The notes under the pieces: model-generated
The model's input: only the letters and a program-made list of their open reading frames with translations
Databases searched by the model: none
What the model was told of the DNA's origin: nothing
Made by a program: the position numbers and the translations under genes
NCBI GenBank assembly: GCA_029203105.1
Contig: CP119318.1
Span: 2,804,501 to 2,868,500 of the forward strand
Source: Candidatus Kaistia colombiensis
GTDB lineage: Bacteria; Pseudomonadota; Alphaproteobacteria; Rhizobiales; Kaistiaceae
Length of the DNA stretch: 64,000 nt
Direction: 5' to 3'
Part shown: in pieces, positions 47,551 through 56,862 of the stretch
How the letters are laid out: each line of letters starts with the position of its first letter
Numbering within the stretch: position 1 is the stretch's first letter

Positions 47551-47955
47551 ATGGCAGCTCCCGCAGTTTCCGACCCTCCACCGCATGGCCTGGTCTTCGT
47601 CGTCGACGGCGATGGCGCCGTGCGTCGGTCGCTTCGCTTCGCCCTCGGCATAGACGGCTTTGCGGTCGAGACCTTCGGTGACGCTGAGACGTTCCTGAGG
47701 CTGGCCGAATGCCGACCGGACGCCTGCGTCGTTGTCGACTATCACCTCAAGGGCATGAACGGTGTCGAACTGATCGAGACCGTCTGGCGGCGCGGCTGCC
47801 GGATGCCGGCAATCCTCACCGTGACGAATCCGTCGCCCGCGCTGATCCGCCGGGCCGCCGCCGCCGGGGTCGCGCTGGTCGAGAAGCCGCTGCTTGGATC
47901 CGCCCTGCTCGACCGGATCCGCGAGGCGCTCGCGGGCGTCGCACCATCTTCCTGA
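47551..47955 (+). CDS. Single-domain response regulator next to fixLJ
   Basis: This 134-residue protein is a receiver domain only, with no output domain. Acidic residues lie in FVVDGDG, the phosphoacceptor is Asp63 in VVVDYHLKGMNGVELI, and the conserved lysine is Lys112 in ALVEKPLL. It follows fixJ after 75 bases on the same strand. An in-frame ATG at 47494 is possible but adds residues unlike a receiver. Stand-alone receivers can act as phosphate sinks or competitors, and position suggests tuning of FixL. The normal Thr/Ser before the lysine motif is present as VTNPSP. Confidence 0.8.
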   Translation: MAAPAVSDPPPHGLVFVVDGDGAVRRSLRFALGIDGFAVETFGDAETFLRLAECRPDACVVVDYHLKGMNGVELIETVWRRGCRMPAILTVTNPSPALIRRAAAAGVALVEKPLLGSALLDRIREALAGVAPSS

Positions 47956-48108
47956 GACGCCAGATCCAAGACCACCGCGACGTCCGTCCGCGTGCTCCCG
48001 TCATGTTGGCGGCGCCTCGCTCGCGTATGGATTGCGCAGTCGAATCAGGTCGCGCGTGCTACGACGCTGCGGAGCGATGGTGCGAACAGGACGTAGTCAG
48101 GTCTTTTC

Positions 48109-49173
48109 ATGAGCGATTCGACGAGCAACGCAGGCCGCAGCCCGGTACCGGCCATGATCGGCCTTTGCGCCGTCATCCTGATCATGGCGGCGATGTATTG
48201 GGCGAGCAACGTCTTCGCGCCGATCTCCTTCGCGCTGCTGATCATCGCCATGGTCTGGCCGTTGCAGCGCGCCTTGCAGGCGCGGCTGCCGCAGCTGGTC
48301 GCGTTGCTCGTCTGCCTGATCGGGACGATCGTTGTGATGGCGATCTTCGCCCTGCTGCTCGGTTGGAGCCTCAATCGCGTCGGCATCTATGTCCTGAGCG
48401 ACACGGCGCGTTTCCAGGCCATGTACAATCAGCTGGCGACCTGGCTGGAAGGCTACGGCATCGCGGTCAACGGCCTGTGGGAGCGGCATTTCAACGTCAG
48501 CTGGATCCTGCGTGTCGTCCAGCAGGTCACGGGCCGCCTGAACAGCACGCTGACCTTCTCGCTGGTGGTGCTGATCTACGTCATGCTCGGCCTGCTCGAG
48601 GTCGGCGACATGGGCCGCAAGCTGCGCCGCTTCGAGATCGGCAGCGTCGGCCAGGCCTTCCTGATCGGCAGCCGCGAGACCGCGGCCAAGCTGCGCCGCT
48701 ACATGCTGGTGCGCACGCTGATGAGCATCATGACGGGCGTGCTGGTCTGGGGCCTGACCTACAGCGCCGGCCTCAGCCTTTCGGCCGAGTGGGGCGTGAT
48801 CGCTTTTGCGCTCAACTACATCCCGGTGATCGGCCCGCTCTTCGCCACCGTTCTGCCGACGCTGTTCGCCATCGCCCAGTTCGATACCTGGCAGGCGGCG
48901 ATCCTGATCTTCGTCCTCCTGAACCTGATCCAGTTCTTGGTCGGCAGTTATCTGGAGCCGCGGATCGCCGGCCGGTCGCTGGCGCTGTCGCCGGTCATGG
49001 TGCTGTTCGCCGTGTTCTTCGGCACCTTCCTGTGGGGCATCGCCGGCGCCTTCATCGGCGTGCCGATCGCCATCGCCGTCGTGACGATTTCCGCCCATCA
49101 TGAATCGAGCCGCTGGATCGCCGACATCTTCGGCGCCGGCGGCACCGATCCGACGGAGCCGAAACCCGGCTGA
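48109..49173 (+). CDS. AI-2E family transporter (TqsA/PerM family)
   Basis: The 354-residue membrane protein has the family pattern: helices near the N-terminus (VPAMIGLCAVILIMAAMYWASNVFAPISFALL), a long soluble middle part, then grouped helices with YIPVIGPLFATVLPTLFAI, NLIQFLVGSYLEPRIAGRSLALSPVMVLF and FFGTFLWGIAGAFIGVPIAIAV. Members export or allow exit of diverse small molecules; AI-2 transport is shown only for a few. Substrate unknown here. Confidence 0.9.
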   Translation: MSDSTSNAGRSPVPAMIGLCAVILIMAAMYWASNVFAPISFALLIIAMVWPLQRALQARLPQLVALLVCLIGTIVVMAIFALLLGWSLNRVGIYVLSDTARFQAMYNQLATWLEGYGIAVNGLWERHFNVSWILRVVQQVTGRLNSTLTFSLVVLIYVMLGLLEVGDMGRKLRRFEIGSVGQAFLIGSRETAAKLRRYMLVRTLMSIMTGVLVWGLTYSAGLSLSAEWGVIAFALNYIPVIGPLFATVLPTLFAIAQFDTWQAAILIFVLLNLIQFLVGSYLEPRIAGRSLALSPVMVLFAVFFGTFLWGIAGAFIGVPIAIAVVTISAHHESSRWIADIFGAGGTDPTEPKPG

Positions 49174-49182
49174 GGCCGGGTT
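49163..49182 (+). terminator. Hairpin at the convergent gene ends
   Basis: AACCCGGC-TGAG-GCCGGGTT is a perfect eight-base stem spanning the AI-2E stop codon. Only two T residues follow, so it may serve as a weak terminator in either direction. Confidence 0.5.
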
Positions 49183-49210
49183 AACAGCCTCCCGACTTGT
49201 TAGTGGATCG

Positions 49211-50980
49211 TTAGCCCTCCGTCAGCGCCGGGGCGGCTTCCCGCTCGGGCGCCGGAACGACGATGCGCTCGGGCCGTGCCAATGCCAGTCGACCGCTCTC
49301 GACATGCAGCGTGTGGACGTGGAAGTAGCTGTCCTTGGCGTTGGTGCCCTCCATCACCGGCGAGGGCGCCGAGAGGATCGGCAGGCCGCCGCTCTCGCCG
49401 ATCCAGTCGACATGGCGGTGGCCATGCAGGATCACGGCGCGGCCGGCGAAGCGCATGAGCCGGCGCACGAACCAGGTGCCGTTGATCAGCGCCGTGCCGA
49501 TCCGCTCCGACAGCGCGCTGGCCGGCTGCGGATATTCGACGACATGGTGGTGCAGGGCGATCAGCCAGCATGCCTCCGGATAGTCCGCCTTGACCGCGTC
49601 CATCGCCCGCGCCTGCTCAAGGGATACCATGCCGAGCGCGTTGGTGAAGGAGAAATGCGTCTCGGCGTTTGAGTTCAGCACGATGATGCCGAGGCCGTCC
49701 GGGCGCGACGGCGGCTGGACCATCGGGAAGACGCCGGTCCAGAGATTGGCCACCGGCCGCCCGGCCCGGCGCGAGGCCCGGTTGGCGAAGGCTTCGATCG
49801 CGCCGCGCTGGCGGTTCATCGCCTCGCCGAAAGTTTCGCCGAGCCGCCGCCTGTCGCGGTCGACCAGCCGGTAGCGTCCGCCCTGCAGCGCCTCCATCGC
49901 CGAAAGCGTCCGCAGCTGCCGCAGCCGCTTGTTCGGGCTGGTCGGCAGGTCCATGCGGGCCGGATTGTTGCGGTCGACGACGTTGACGTCGTGGTTGCCG
50001 GGCAACACCGTGACGAGGGGGGTCAGCTCCGGGAACGGCTCCAGCGCGTCGAGGAAGGCGGCCCATTCGGTCGAGATGCCGGCGTCCGTCATGTCGCCGG
50101 TGATCAGGATGGCGTCGAGCGGCTTCGCCGCATGGACGGCGCGCAGGCGCTGCAGCGTCGCGTTGAACTTGTCGTTGCCGCGCGGGCCGACGCGGCCGCT
50201 TTCGATCCGGAAGCCATAGCGGTCGCCGACGCAGTGGATGTCGGAGAGATGCGCGACCCGCCAGCGCGGTGCGCCGGCCGGGACGGGGCTGAAGGCGGTG
50301 AAGGTGCGTGGCTGCGCCATGGTGGCGTCGGCGATGCCCCAGATGAGGGCGGCGATGGCGAGATAGGCGCAGAGCAGGACGGTGGCGTTGGCGAGCGCGA
50401 GGATCACGACGCGACGCGGCGCGGCGAGGTCGGCGAGCGTGCCGGTCCAGTGCGTCGCCGGCCAGACCAGGGCGGCGACGCCGATGGCGAGGATGCAGAC
50501 GGTGAGGCCGGCGATCGCCGCGGTCATGGCGCGCGCCTTTGCGATCGTCGCCGGCTTGGCGTCGATGCGGCGCAGCAGCCGATGCTCGATCAGATGGCGC
50601 AGCGTCTCGCGGCAGAGCGCATAGCCCGGCTGTACCGCGATCGAGTTCAGCGACCAGAAGCTGCTCTCGATCATCCGGAACAGCGGCCTTCCGCCGAACC
50701 AGGCGACGAGGCCGAGAACCACCAGCAATGCCGCCGGTACCAGCCCGGAATAAAGCTCCGCCGCCTGGCGCGAGACGTTGCTGATCCAGATCGACAGGAA
50801 GAAGGGGATCAGCCCGAGCGCGAGCCCGGGCAGCCCCATCAGCAAGGTCCAGGCGATGACCAGCTTCAGCGGGCTGATCTCGGCCAGCAACGACCCAGCG
50901 ATCGAAAACAGCGAGCGCTGCTTCGTGCTGGAGGCGTCGTCTTCAATGTCGCCCTTGCGGGGATCGACAATCGGTTTCAT
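49211..50980 (-). CDS. Membrane-anchored calcineurin-like metallophosphoesterase
   Basis: The 589-residue protein has about four N-terminal helices in its first 215 residues. A phosphoesterase domain follows with all metal motifs: HLSDIHCVGD, ITGDMTDAG, TVLPGNHDVN, LHHHVVEYP and ILHGHRHVDW. The active site should be cytoplasmic or periplasmic next to the membrane; the orientation is not clear. Substrates of such proteins include lipid phosphates and nucleotides, and none is indicated here. Start ATG 50980 is used; an in-frame GTG lies three codons upstream, and neither has a good ribosome site. Confidence 0.85.
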   Translation of the reverse strand: MKPIVDPRKGDIEDDASSTKQRSLFSIAGSLLAEISPLKLVIAWTLLMGLPGLALGLIPFFLSIWISNVSRQAAELYSGLVPAALLVVLGLVAWFGGRPLFRMIESSFWSLNSIAVQPGYALCRETLRHLIEHRLLRRIDAKPATIAKARAMTAAIAGLTVCILAIGVAALVWPATHWTGTLADLAAPRRVVILALANATVLLCAYLAIAALIWGIADATMAQPRTFTAFSPVPAGAPRWRVAHLSDIHCVGDRYGFRIESGRVGPRGNDKFNATLQRLRAVHAAKPLDAILITGDMTDAGISTEWAAFLDALEPFPELTPLVTVLPGNHDVNVVDRNNPARMDLPTSPNKRLRQLRTLSAMEALQGGRYRLVDRDRRRLGETFGEAMNRQRGAIEAFANRASRRAGRPVANLWTGVFPMVQPPSRPDGLGIIVLNSNAETHFSFTNALGMVSLEQARAMDAVKADYPEACWLIALHHHVVEYPQPASALSERIGTALINGTWFVRRLMRFAGRAVILHGHRHVDWIGESGGLPILSAPSPVMEGTNAKDSYFHVHTLHVESGRLALARPERIVVPAPEREAAPALTEG

Positions 50981-51022
50981 CGGCGGCACGCAGGCAAGGG
51001 CGACATTCCGGATTGAGGCCGA

Positions 51023-51574
51023 CTAGCTGGTGGCCGGGGACGCGCCGCCGGCGGGCGCGGCGTCAGCCGGCGTGGCGGCCGGGGCGGCGGAGTTATCGGC
51101 CAGCGCCTCGCGCAGCGCCTTCTCCTGCTCGTCGGTGAGCGAGGTGCGCATCACCGTGCCGCCGACGCCGCGCAGATCCGCCAGCACCTTGTCGGTGGTC
51201 ATCTTGCGGATGAGCAGGAACAGGCCGGCATTGCCGGGCGCCAGCGACTGCGCCGCGTCCTTCATGAACTGGTCATTGATGCCGACATCGGTCAACTTGC
51301 CGCCGAGCGCGCCGGAAGCGGCGCCGATCGCCGTGCCGACCAGCGGCATCAGGAAGATGAAGCCGATCAGCGTGCCCCAGAAGGCGCCCGAGACGGCGCC
51401 GGTCGCCGTCGTATTCATCAGCTGGTTCAGCTTGATGCGGCCATTGGCATCGCGCACGGCGACCACCGCGTCGCCGAGCTCGATCAGATATTCCTTCTGC
51501 ATCTCCAGGACGCGGTCGCGCACTTCCTCAGCCTTCTGCTCGGAAGGGAAGGCGATAAAGACGAGGTCGCTCAT
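51023..51574 (-). CDS. DUF1269-family membrane protein
   Basis: The 183-residue protein starts MSDLVFIAFPSEQKAEEVRD, a ferredoxin-like fold typical of DUF1269. Then come a glycine-rich hydrophobic hairpin (GAVSGAFWGTLIGFIFLMPLVGTAIGAASGALGGKL, about residues 62-97), a second soluble half and an alanine/proline-rich tail. Function is unknown; members often respond to stress. ATG 51574 is chosen for the family N-terminus and the upstream GGGGAAAC. It ends close to the phosphoesterase start and may share its transcript. Confidence 0.82.
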   Translation of the reverse strand: MSDLVFIAFPSEQKAEEVRDRVLEMQKEYLIELGDAVVAVRDANGRIKLNQLMNTTATGAVSGAFWGTLIGFIFLMPLVGTAIGAASGALGGKLTDVGINDQFMKDAAQSLAPGNAGLFLLIRKMTTDKVLADLRGVGGTVMRTSLTDEQEKALREALADNSAAPAATPADAAPAGGASPATS

Positions 51575-51911
51575 CGGGGAAACTCCATCGTTCGGGACGA
51601 TACTGAATTGCTGGCGGCTTGGTCTTCCGACAGATGCGCTTCCGGCCGCCAGCCACCGGACCAATGCATTTGTCGACCGACGCTACCATAGCGCGATGGC
51701 AGAATATTGCGAGCGCGCCAAATCCCGCCGCCCGGCTCCGCGTTCCGAAAATGCCGCCCGTCCACAGTCGACTTCCACCGGGTTTCCGGGCGCCCCGGCG
51801 CCGACCCGTCGCCGCGATCCCGCCCCGGCAATGCCACTTCTGCGGGAACTCTTGACGACTAGAACAAAACGTGAACATATGCGGTATCGACAGTCCGATA
51901 GGGAGATTGCC
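51575..51911. other. Divergent intergenic region with SOS-type promoter at its right end
   Basis: The first 270 bases hold no supported gene; open frames are short and arginine/proline-rich. The last 60 bases form the promoter of the small membrane peptide gene and contain the LexA-type box. Confidence 0.6.
51852..51881 (+). promoter_or_regulatory. Promoter with LexA (SOS) operator
   Basis: GAAC-AAAACGT-GAAC at 51862-51876 is a perfect match to the alphaproteobacterial LexA box (direct repeat GTTC-N7-GTTC on the other strand). It lies between a -35-like TTGACG (51852-51857) and a -10-like CATATG (51876-51881), so LexA bound here would block RNA polymerase. The next start codon is 36 bases downstream. 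Confidence 0.7.
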
Positions 51912-52010
51912 ATGACCGCCTATATCCGTGACGTTGCCGCTCTCGGCGCTTTGATGCTGTTCATTGCGATGGTGAGCCTCTGGTCTGATCTGCTCGTTCA
52001 CGTCGTCTGA
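51912..52010 (+). CDS. SOS-box-controlled 32-residue membrane peptide
   Basis: A 32-codon gene (MTAYIRDVAALGALMLFIAM and twelve more residues) encodes one membrane helix at about residues 8-27 with a short charged N-terminus and a tail containing Trp, Asp and His. GGGAG at 51901-51905 lies six bases before the ATG. An in-frame ATG at 51879 would lie within the predicted -10 element and is rejected. Size, topology and LexA control recall Caulobacter SidA, a 29-residue SOS-induced inhibitor of the divisome, but homology cannot be judged here. dnaE follows 82 bases later and could be on the same transcript. Confidence 0.6.
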   Translation: MTAYIRDVAALGALMLFIAMVSLWSDLLVHVV

Positions 52011-52092
52011 TCCGACCCGACTGGGGAAAGGCGCCGACGTGATGGACAGGCGCGGCGCTCTGGACGTAAATCAGGCGGAAGAGGATCGCCTG

Positions 52093-55000
52093 ATGAGTCA
52101 TATCGCCCGGGACGTCGGATTTGTTCATCTGCGCGTCCACTCCGCCTATTCGCTGCTCGAAGGCGCGCTGCCGCTGAAGTCGCTGATCAAGCTGGCGGCG
52201 GCCGACAAGATGCCGGCGCTCGGACTGACCGATACCGGCAATCTTTTCGGCGCTCTGGAGTTTTCCGAGAAGACGGTCGAGACCGGCATCCAGCCGATCA
52301 TCGGCTGCCAGGTGGCGGTGCAGTTCGACGACGGGTTCGAGCCGTCGCGCCGTCCGGTTCCCGGCCAGAAGAACCTTTCCGACCTGGTCATGATCGCCTC
52401 GAACGAGGCGGGGTACTGGAACCTCGTCAGGCTCGTCTCGCGCGCCTTCATGGAGACGGATGCCGGCGACAAGCCGCATATCAAGTTCAGCGACCTGGAA
52501 GAGACGCATCAGGGCCTGATCGTGCTGACCGGCGGCGGTGCCGGTCCGCTCGACCAGGCGATCCGGATCGGGCAGGGCGATTTTGCCGAGCGGCGGATCG
52601 CGCGCATGGCCGGTCTTCTCGGAGATCGGCTCTATGTCGAGTTGCAGCGCCACCACGCGATCGAGGAACAGCGGGCCGAGCCGGAGCTGATCGATCTCGC
52701 CTATCGCCACGGGCTGCCGCTGGTCGCCACCAATGAGGCGTTCTTCCCGAAGCGCGACGACTATGAGGCGCATGACGCGCTGGTCGCGATCGCCGAGGGT
52801 TCGGTGGTGGCGGACGAGAAGCGCCGCCGCCTGACGCCGGAGCACTATTTCAAGTCGCGCGCCGAGATGGTCGAGCTGTTTTCCGACCTGCGCGAGGCGA
52901 CGGACAATTCGGTCGAGATCGCGCTGCGCTGTTCCTATCGGCCGATGAAGCGCAAGCCGATCCTGCCGCGCTTCGCCGGTGCCGATGCGGATGCCGAGGA
53001 AGCGGAGCGCGCCGAGGTCAAGGCGTTGCGTGATCTGGCGACATCAGGCCTGGAGAAGCGGTTGGCCTTCCACGGCCTCGCGCCGGGGCTGACCGAAAAG
53101 GAGTATTGGGACCGGCTCGAATTCGAGCTGTCCGTCATCGAGAAGATGAAGTTCCCCGGCTATTTCCTGATCGTGGCGGACTTCATCCAGTGGGCCAAGC
53201 TGCAGGGCATTCCGGTCGGGCCCGGCCGTGGTTCGGGCGCCGGCTCGCTCGTCGCCTGGTCGCTGACCATCACCGATCTCGACCCGATGCGCTTCGCGCT
53301 GCTGTTCGAGCGCTTTCTCAATCCCGAACGCGTCTCGATGCCGGATTTCGACATCGACTTCTGCCAGGATCGGCGCGGCGAGGTCATCGACTACGTCCAG
53401 CAGAAATACGGCGCCGCGCAGGTGGCGCAGATCATCACCTTCGGAACGCTGCAGGCGCGCGCCGTGCTGCGCGACGTCGGCCGTGTGCTGCAGATGCCGT
53501 ATGGCCAGGTCGACCGGCTCTGCAAGATGGTGCCGCAGAACCCGGCCAATCCCGTATCGCTGGCCCAGGCCCTGATCGACGAGCCGCGCCTGCGCGAGGC
53601 GCGCGACGAGGACCCGACCGTCGCGCAGCTGCTCGGCATGGCGCAGAAGCTCGAGGGCCTCTATCGCCACGCCTCGACGCACGCCGCCGGCATCGTGATC
53701 GGCGACCGGCGGCTCGACGCGCTAGTGCCGCTCTACCGCGATCCGCGCTCGACGATGCCGGTCACCCAGTTCAACATGAAGTGGGTCGAGAGCGCCGGTC
53801 TGGTAAAGTTCGACTTCCTCGGCCTCAAGACGCTGACCGTGCTCGAGACGGCGGTGAAGCTGATCGCCAAGCGCGGCATCGCCGTCGACCTCGCCGCGAT
53901 TCCGCTCGACGACAAGCCGTCCTACGAGATGCTGGCGCGCGGCGAGACGGTCGGCGTGTTCCAGCTGGAAAGCCAGGGCATGCGCAAGGCCCTGATGGGC
54001 ATGCGGCCGGACCGGTTCGAGGACATCATCGCGCTGGTGGCGCTCTATCGCCCCGGCCCGATGGACAACATCCCGACCTACAATGCCCGCAAGCACGGCG
54101 AGGAGAAGCCGGACTACTACTCATCCGCTGATCGAGGTCGTGCTGAAGGAGACGCACGGCGTCGTCATCTACCAGGAACAGGTGATGCAGATCGCCCAGA
54201 TCCTGTCCGGCTATTCGCTTGGCGAAGCCGACATGCTGCGCCGCGCCATGGGCAAGAAGATCAAGGCGGAAATGGACGCCCAGCGCGACCGTTTCGTCAG
54301 CGGCGCCATCAAGCAGGGCCTGACCAAGGACCATGCCGACACGATCTTCGACATGCTGGCGAAATTCGCCGACTACGGCTTCAACAAGAGCCACGCGGCG
54401 GCCTACGCGCTCGTCGCCTACCAGACCGCTTATCTGAAGGCGAATTATCCGGTCGAGTTCCTGGCGGCGTCGATGACGCTCGACATGGGCAATACCGAGA
54501 AGCTGAACGATTTCCGCCGCGAGGCGATGCGGCTCGGCTTTACCGTCGAGCTGCCCTCGGTCAATCGCTCGGGCGCGGTGTTCGACGTCGAGGAGAGCCG
54601 CATCATCTATTCGCTGGCGGCGATCAAGGGCGTCGGCAGCCAGGCGGTCGAGCATCTGGTCGAGAGCCGCGGCAAGCGGCCGTTCCGCGATCTCGCCGAT
54701 TTCGCCGCCCGCATCAATCCGCGCGTCCTCAACAAGCGCACGCTGGAAAGCCTGATCTGCGCCGGCGCGCTGGACGGTCTCAACCCGGATCGCGCCCGCG
54801 TCATGGCCGGCGTCGAGCGTATCATGGCGATCGGCAGCCGCGTCGTCGAAGGGCTGGCGATCGGCCAGGATGAACTGTTCGGCGGCGGCGGGCAGGGCGA
54901 GGCGTTGACCCTGCCCTTCGCCGATGCGTGGATGCCGTCGGAGAAGCTTCAGCGCGAGCACGCCGTGGTCGGCTTCTATCTGAGCGCCCATCCGCTCGAT

Positions 55001-55555
55001 GAATATGCGCCGATCCTGAAGCGGATGCGCGTCCAGACCTGGGCCGAGTTCTCGGAGGCCGTGCGCCTCGGCTCGGCCGCCGGCCGGCTTGCCGGCACCG
55101 TGACGACCCGGCAGGAGCGCAAGACCAAGTCGGGCAACAAGATGGGCATCGTCCAGTTCTCCGATCCGACCGGCCAGTTCGAGGCGATCATGTTCTCCGA
55201 GGCCTTGAACGAGTTCCGCGACAAGCTGGAGCCGGGACAGTCGGTGATCGTCCAGGTCGCCGCCGAGGATCGGCCCGAAGGCATCAGCGTACGCATCATC
55301 TCGGTCAAGCCGCTCGACCAGATGACCACCGGCCTGAAGCAACTGCGCATCTTCATGCGCGGCGATGAGCCCCTGAAGAGCATCGAGCGGCATCTGGCGC
55401 GCGGCAAGGGCGACGGCGACGTCAGCCTGGTGCTGATGCTGGACAAGGGCCAGCGCGAGGTCGAGGTGCAATTGCCCGGCCGCTACCTGCTGTCGCCGCA
55501 GATCGCCGGCGCGCTGCGCGCCGTCAGCGGCGTCGTCCAGGTCGAACTGGTTTAG
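52093..55555 (+). CDS. dnaE: DNA polymerase III alpha subunit (one-base frameshift as written)
   Basis: The replicative polymerase has an N-terminal PHP domain (FVHLRVHSAYSLLEGALPLKSL), palm-domain acidic residues in SMPDFDIDFCQDRRGEVIDYV (about residue 417), GPGRGSGAGSLVAW, and a C-terminal OB/tau-binding part (GIVQFSDPTGQFEAIMFSE). It is the housekeeping DnaE1 type. One extra T at 54121 (TACTAC-T-CATCCG) breaks the frame in KPDYYHPLIEVVLKETHG; removing it gives 3462 bases, a normal 1153 residues. ATG 52093 after GAAGAGGA is preferred over starts 18 codons upstream. Confidence 0.94.
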
Positions 55556-55964
55556 GGCAGGGCGTCCGGGGATGCCCTGCCCTGAGCCGCGGCAACACGC
55601 TCGCCGTCATCCCGTCCTCCGAGACGGGATCCATTCAGCCGGGCGATCGGGAGGCTGGCAGAGGACCGCGCCCCTTGAGCAGTCTGATGGAAACCGGCGT
55701 CGGCTGTATGGATTCCTGCTTCCGCGGGAATGACGGCCGCGCGCGTGGCAAGCACGGTGGCTACCGTGCTTCGCGATCCCCATCTTGTGTTGGCGCGCTG
55801 CAGCGAAACCCTTGCGCTCTGGCCTTTCGCCCCCTATAAGGCGCGCATTCCACACGTGGGGCTCGGGCTCCGGCGGCGAATGGTTTTTCGTCCGACGGAA
55901 CCCACCGGTGTCGCAATCGCGGCTTTCCCCACGGAGGCTGAACCGGTAAAAAGGAGATAGGGCT
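55556..55964. other. dnaE-rpsB intergenic region and rpsB leader
   Basis: Besides the inverted-repeat element, the last 200 bases form the rpsB leader. They end in AAAAAGGAG ahead of the ATG. S2 operons are often autoregulated through such leaders, but I could not define a specific fold. Confidence 0.45.
55605..55735. repeat. Intergenic inverted-repeat element
   Basis: The ends are imperfect inverted repeats about 34 bases long: CGTCAT-CCCG...GGATCCATTCAGCC on the left and, in complement, CGTCATTCCCGCGGAAGC...GGAATCCATACAGCC on the right. The 131-base unit has no coding capacity. It resembles dispersed palindromic elements seen between genes in Rhizobiales chromosomes. No second copy was seen in this window. 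Confidence 0.65.
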
Positions 55965-56756
55965 ATGGCTCTTCCGGATTTCTCTATGCGTCAGTTGCTC
56001 GAGGCTGGCGTTCACTTCGGTCACCAGAAGCACCGCTGGAACCCGAAGATGGCACCGCATCTCTATGGCGTGCGCAACAACATCCACATCATCGACCTGG
56101 CCCAGACCGTGCCGATGCTGCACCGCGCCCTCCAGGCGGTCAGTGACACCGTCGCCGGCGGCGGCCGCGTGCTCTTCGTCGGCACCAAGCGCCAGGCTTC
56201 CGAGCCGGTCGCCACGGCTGCCAAGCGTTGCGCCCAGTACTACGTCAACTCCCGCTGGCTCGGCGGCATGCTGACCAACTGGAAGACGATCTCGCATTCG
56301 ATCCAGCGCCTGCGTCACCTCGACGAGCTGCTCTCGTCGGACGTGCAGGGCCTGACGAAGAAGGAGCGCCTGACGCTGTCGCGCGAGCGCGACAAGCTCG
56401 AGAACGCTCTCGGCGGCATCAAGGACATGGGCGGCATCCCGGACCTCCTGTTCGTCATCGACACGAACAAGGAAGCCCTGGCGATCCAGGAAGCCCGTCG
56501 TCTGAACATCCCGGTCGCGGCGATCATCGATTCGAACTCCGATCCCGATGGCATCACCTACCCGATCCCCGGCAATGACGATGCCGGCCGCGCCCTGACG
56601 CTCTATGGCGACCTCGTCGCCCGTGCGGCGCTCGACGGCATCATGCGCGCTTCGGGCCATGCCGGCGTCGATCTCGGCGCGCAGGACGACGTCTACGAAG
56701 AGGCGATCGCCGAGGAAGCTCCGGCCGAGGAAACGCCGGCCGAGCCCGCCGCCTGA
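55965..56756 (+). CDS. rpsB: 30S ribosomal protein S2
   Basis: The 263-residue protein starts MALPDFSMRQLLEAGVHFGHQ and contains KMAPHLYGVRNNIHIIDLAQT, NSRWLGGMLTNWKTI and FVIDTNKEALAIQEARRLNIPV. S2 joins late to the 30S subunit. The acidic C-terminal tail (AEEAPAEETPAEPAA) is an alphaproteobacterial feature. It precedes tsf as in most bacteria. Confidence 0.98.
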   Translation: MALPDFSMRQLLEAGVHFGHQKHRWNPKMAPHLYGVRNNIHIIDLAQTVPMLHRALQAVSDTVAGGGRVLFVGTKRQASEPVATAAKRCAQYYVNSRWLGGMLTNWKTISHSIQRLRHLDELLSSDVQGLTKKERLTLSRERDKLENALGGIKDMGGIPDLLFVIDTNKEALAIQEARRLNIPVAAIIDSNSDPDGITYPIPGNDDAGRALTLYGDLVARAALDGIMRASGHAGVDLGAQDDVYEEAIAEEAPAEETPAEPAA

Positions 56757-56807
56757 GGCCTGCCGCTGCCACGCGCCTGAGCGTGGTGAAGGACCTGAAA
56801 TCAAACG

Positions 56808-56837
56808 CAGCCGGGCGCTTTTGCCCGGCTGTTCGTT
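56808..56837 (+). terminator. Attenuating hairpin between rpsB and tsf
   Basis: CAGCCGGGC-GCTTTT-GCCCGGCTG has a perfect nine-base stem and is followed by TTCGTT. It probably lowers read-through from rpsB to tsf. Confidence 0.7.
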
Positions 56838-56862
56838 AGAACAACGAGAAACGAGGCAGACG

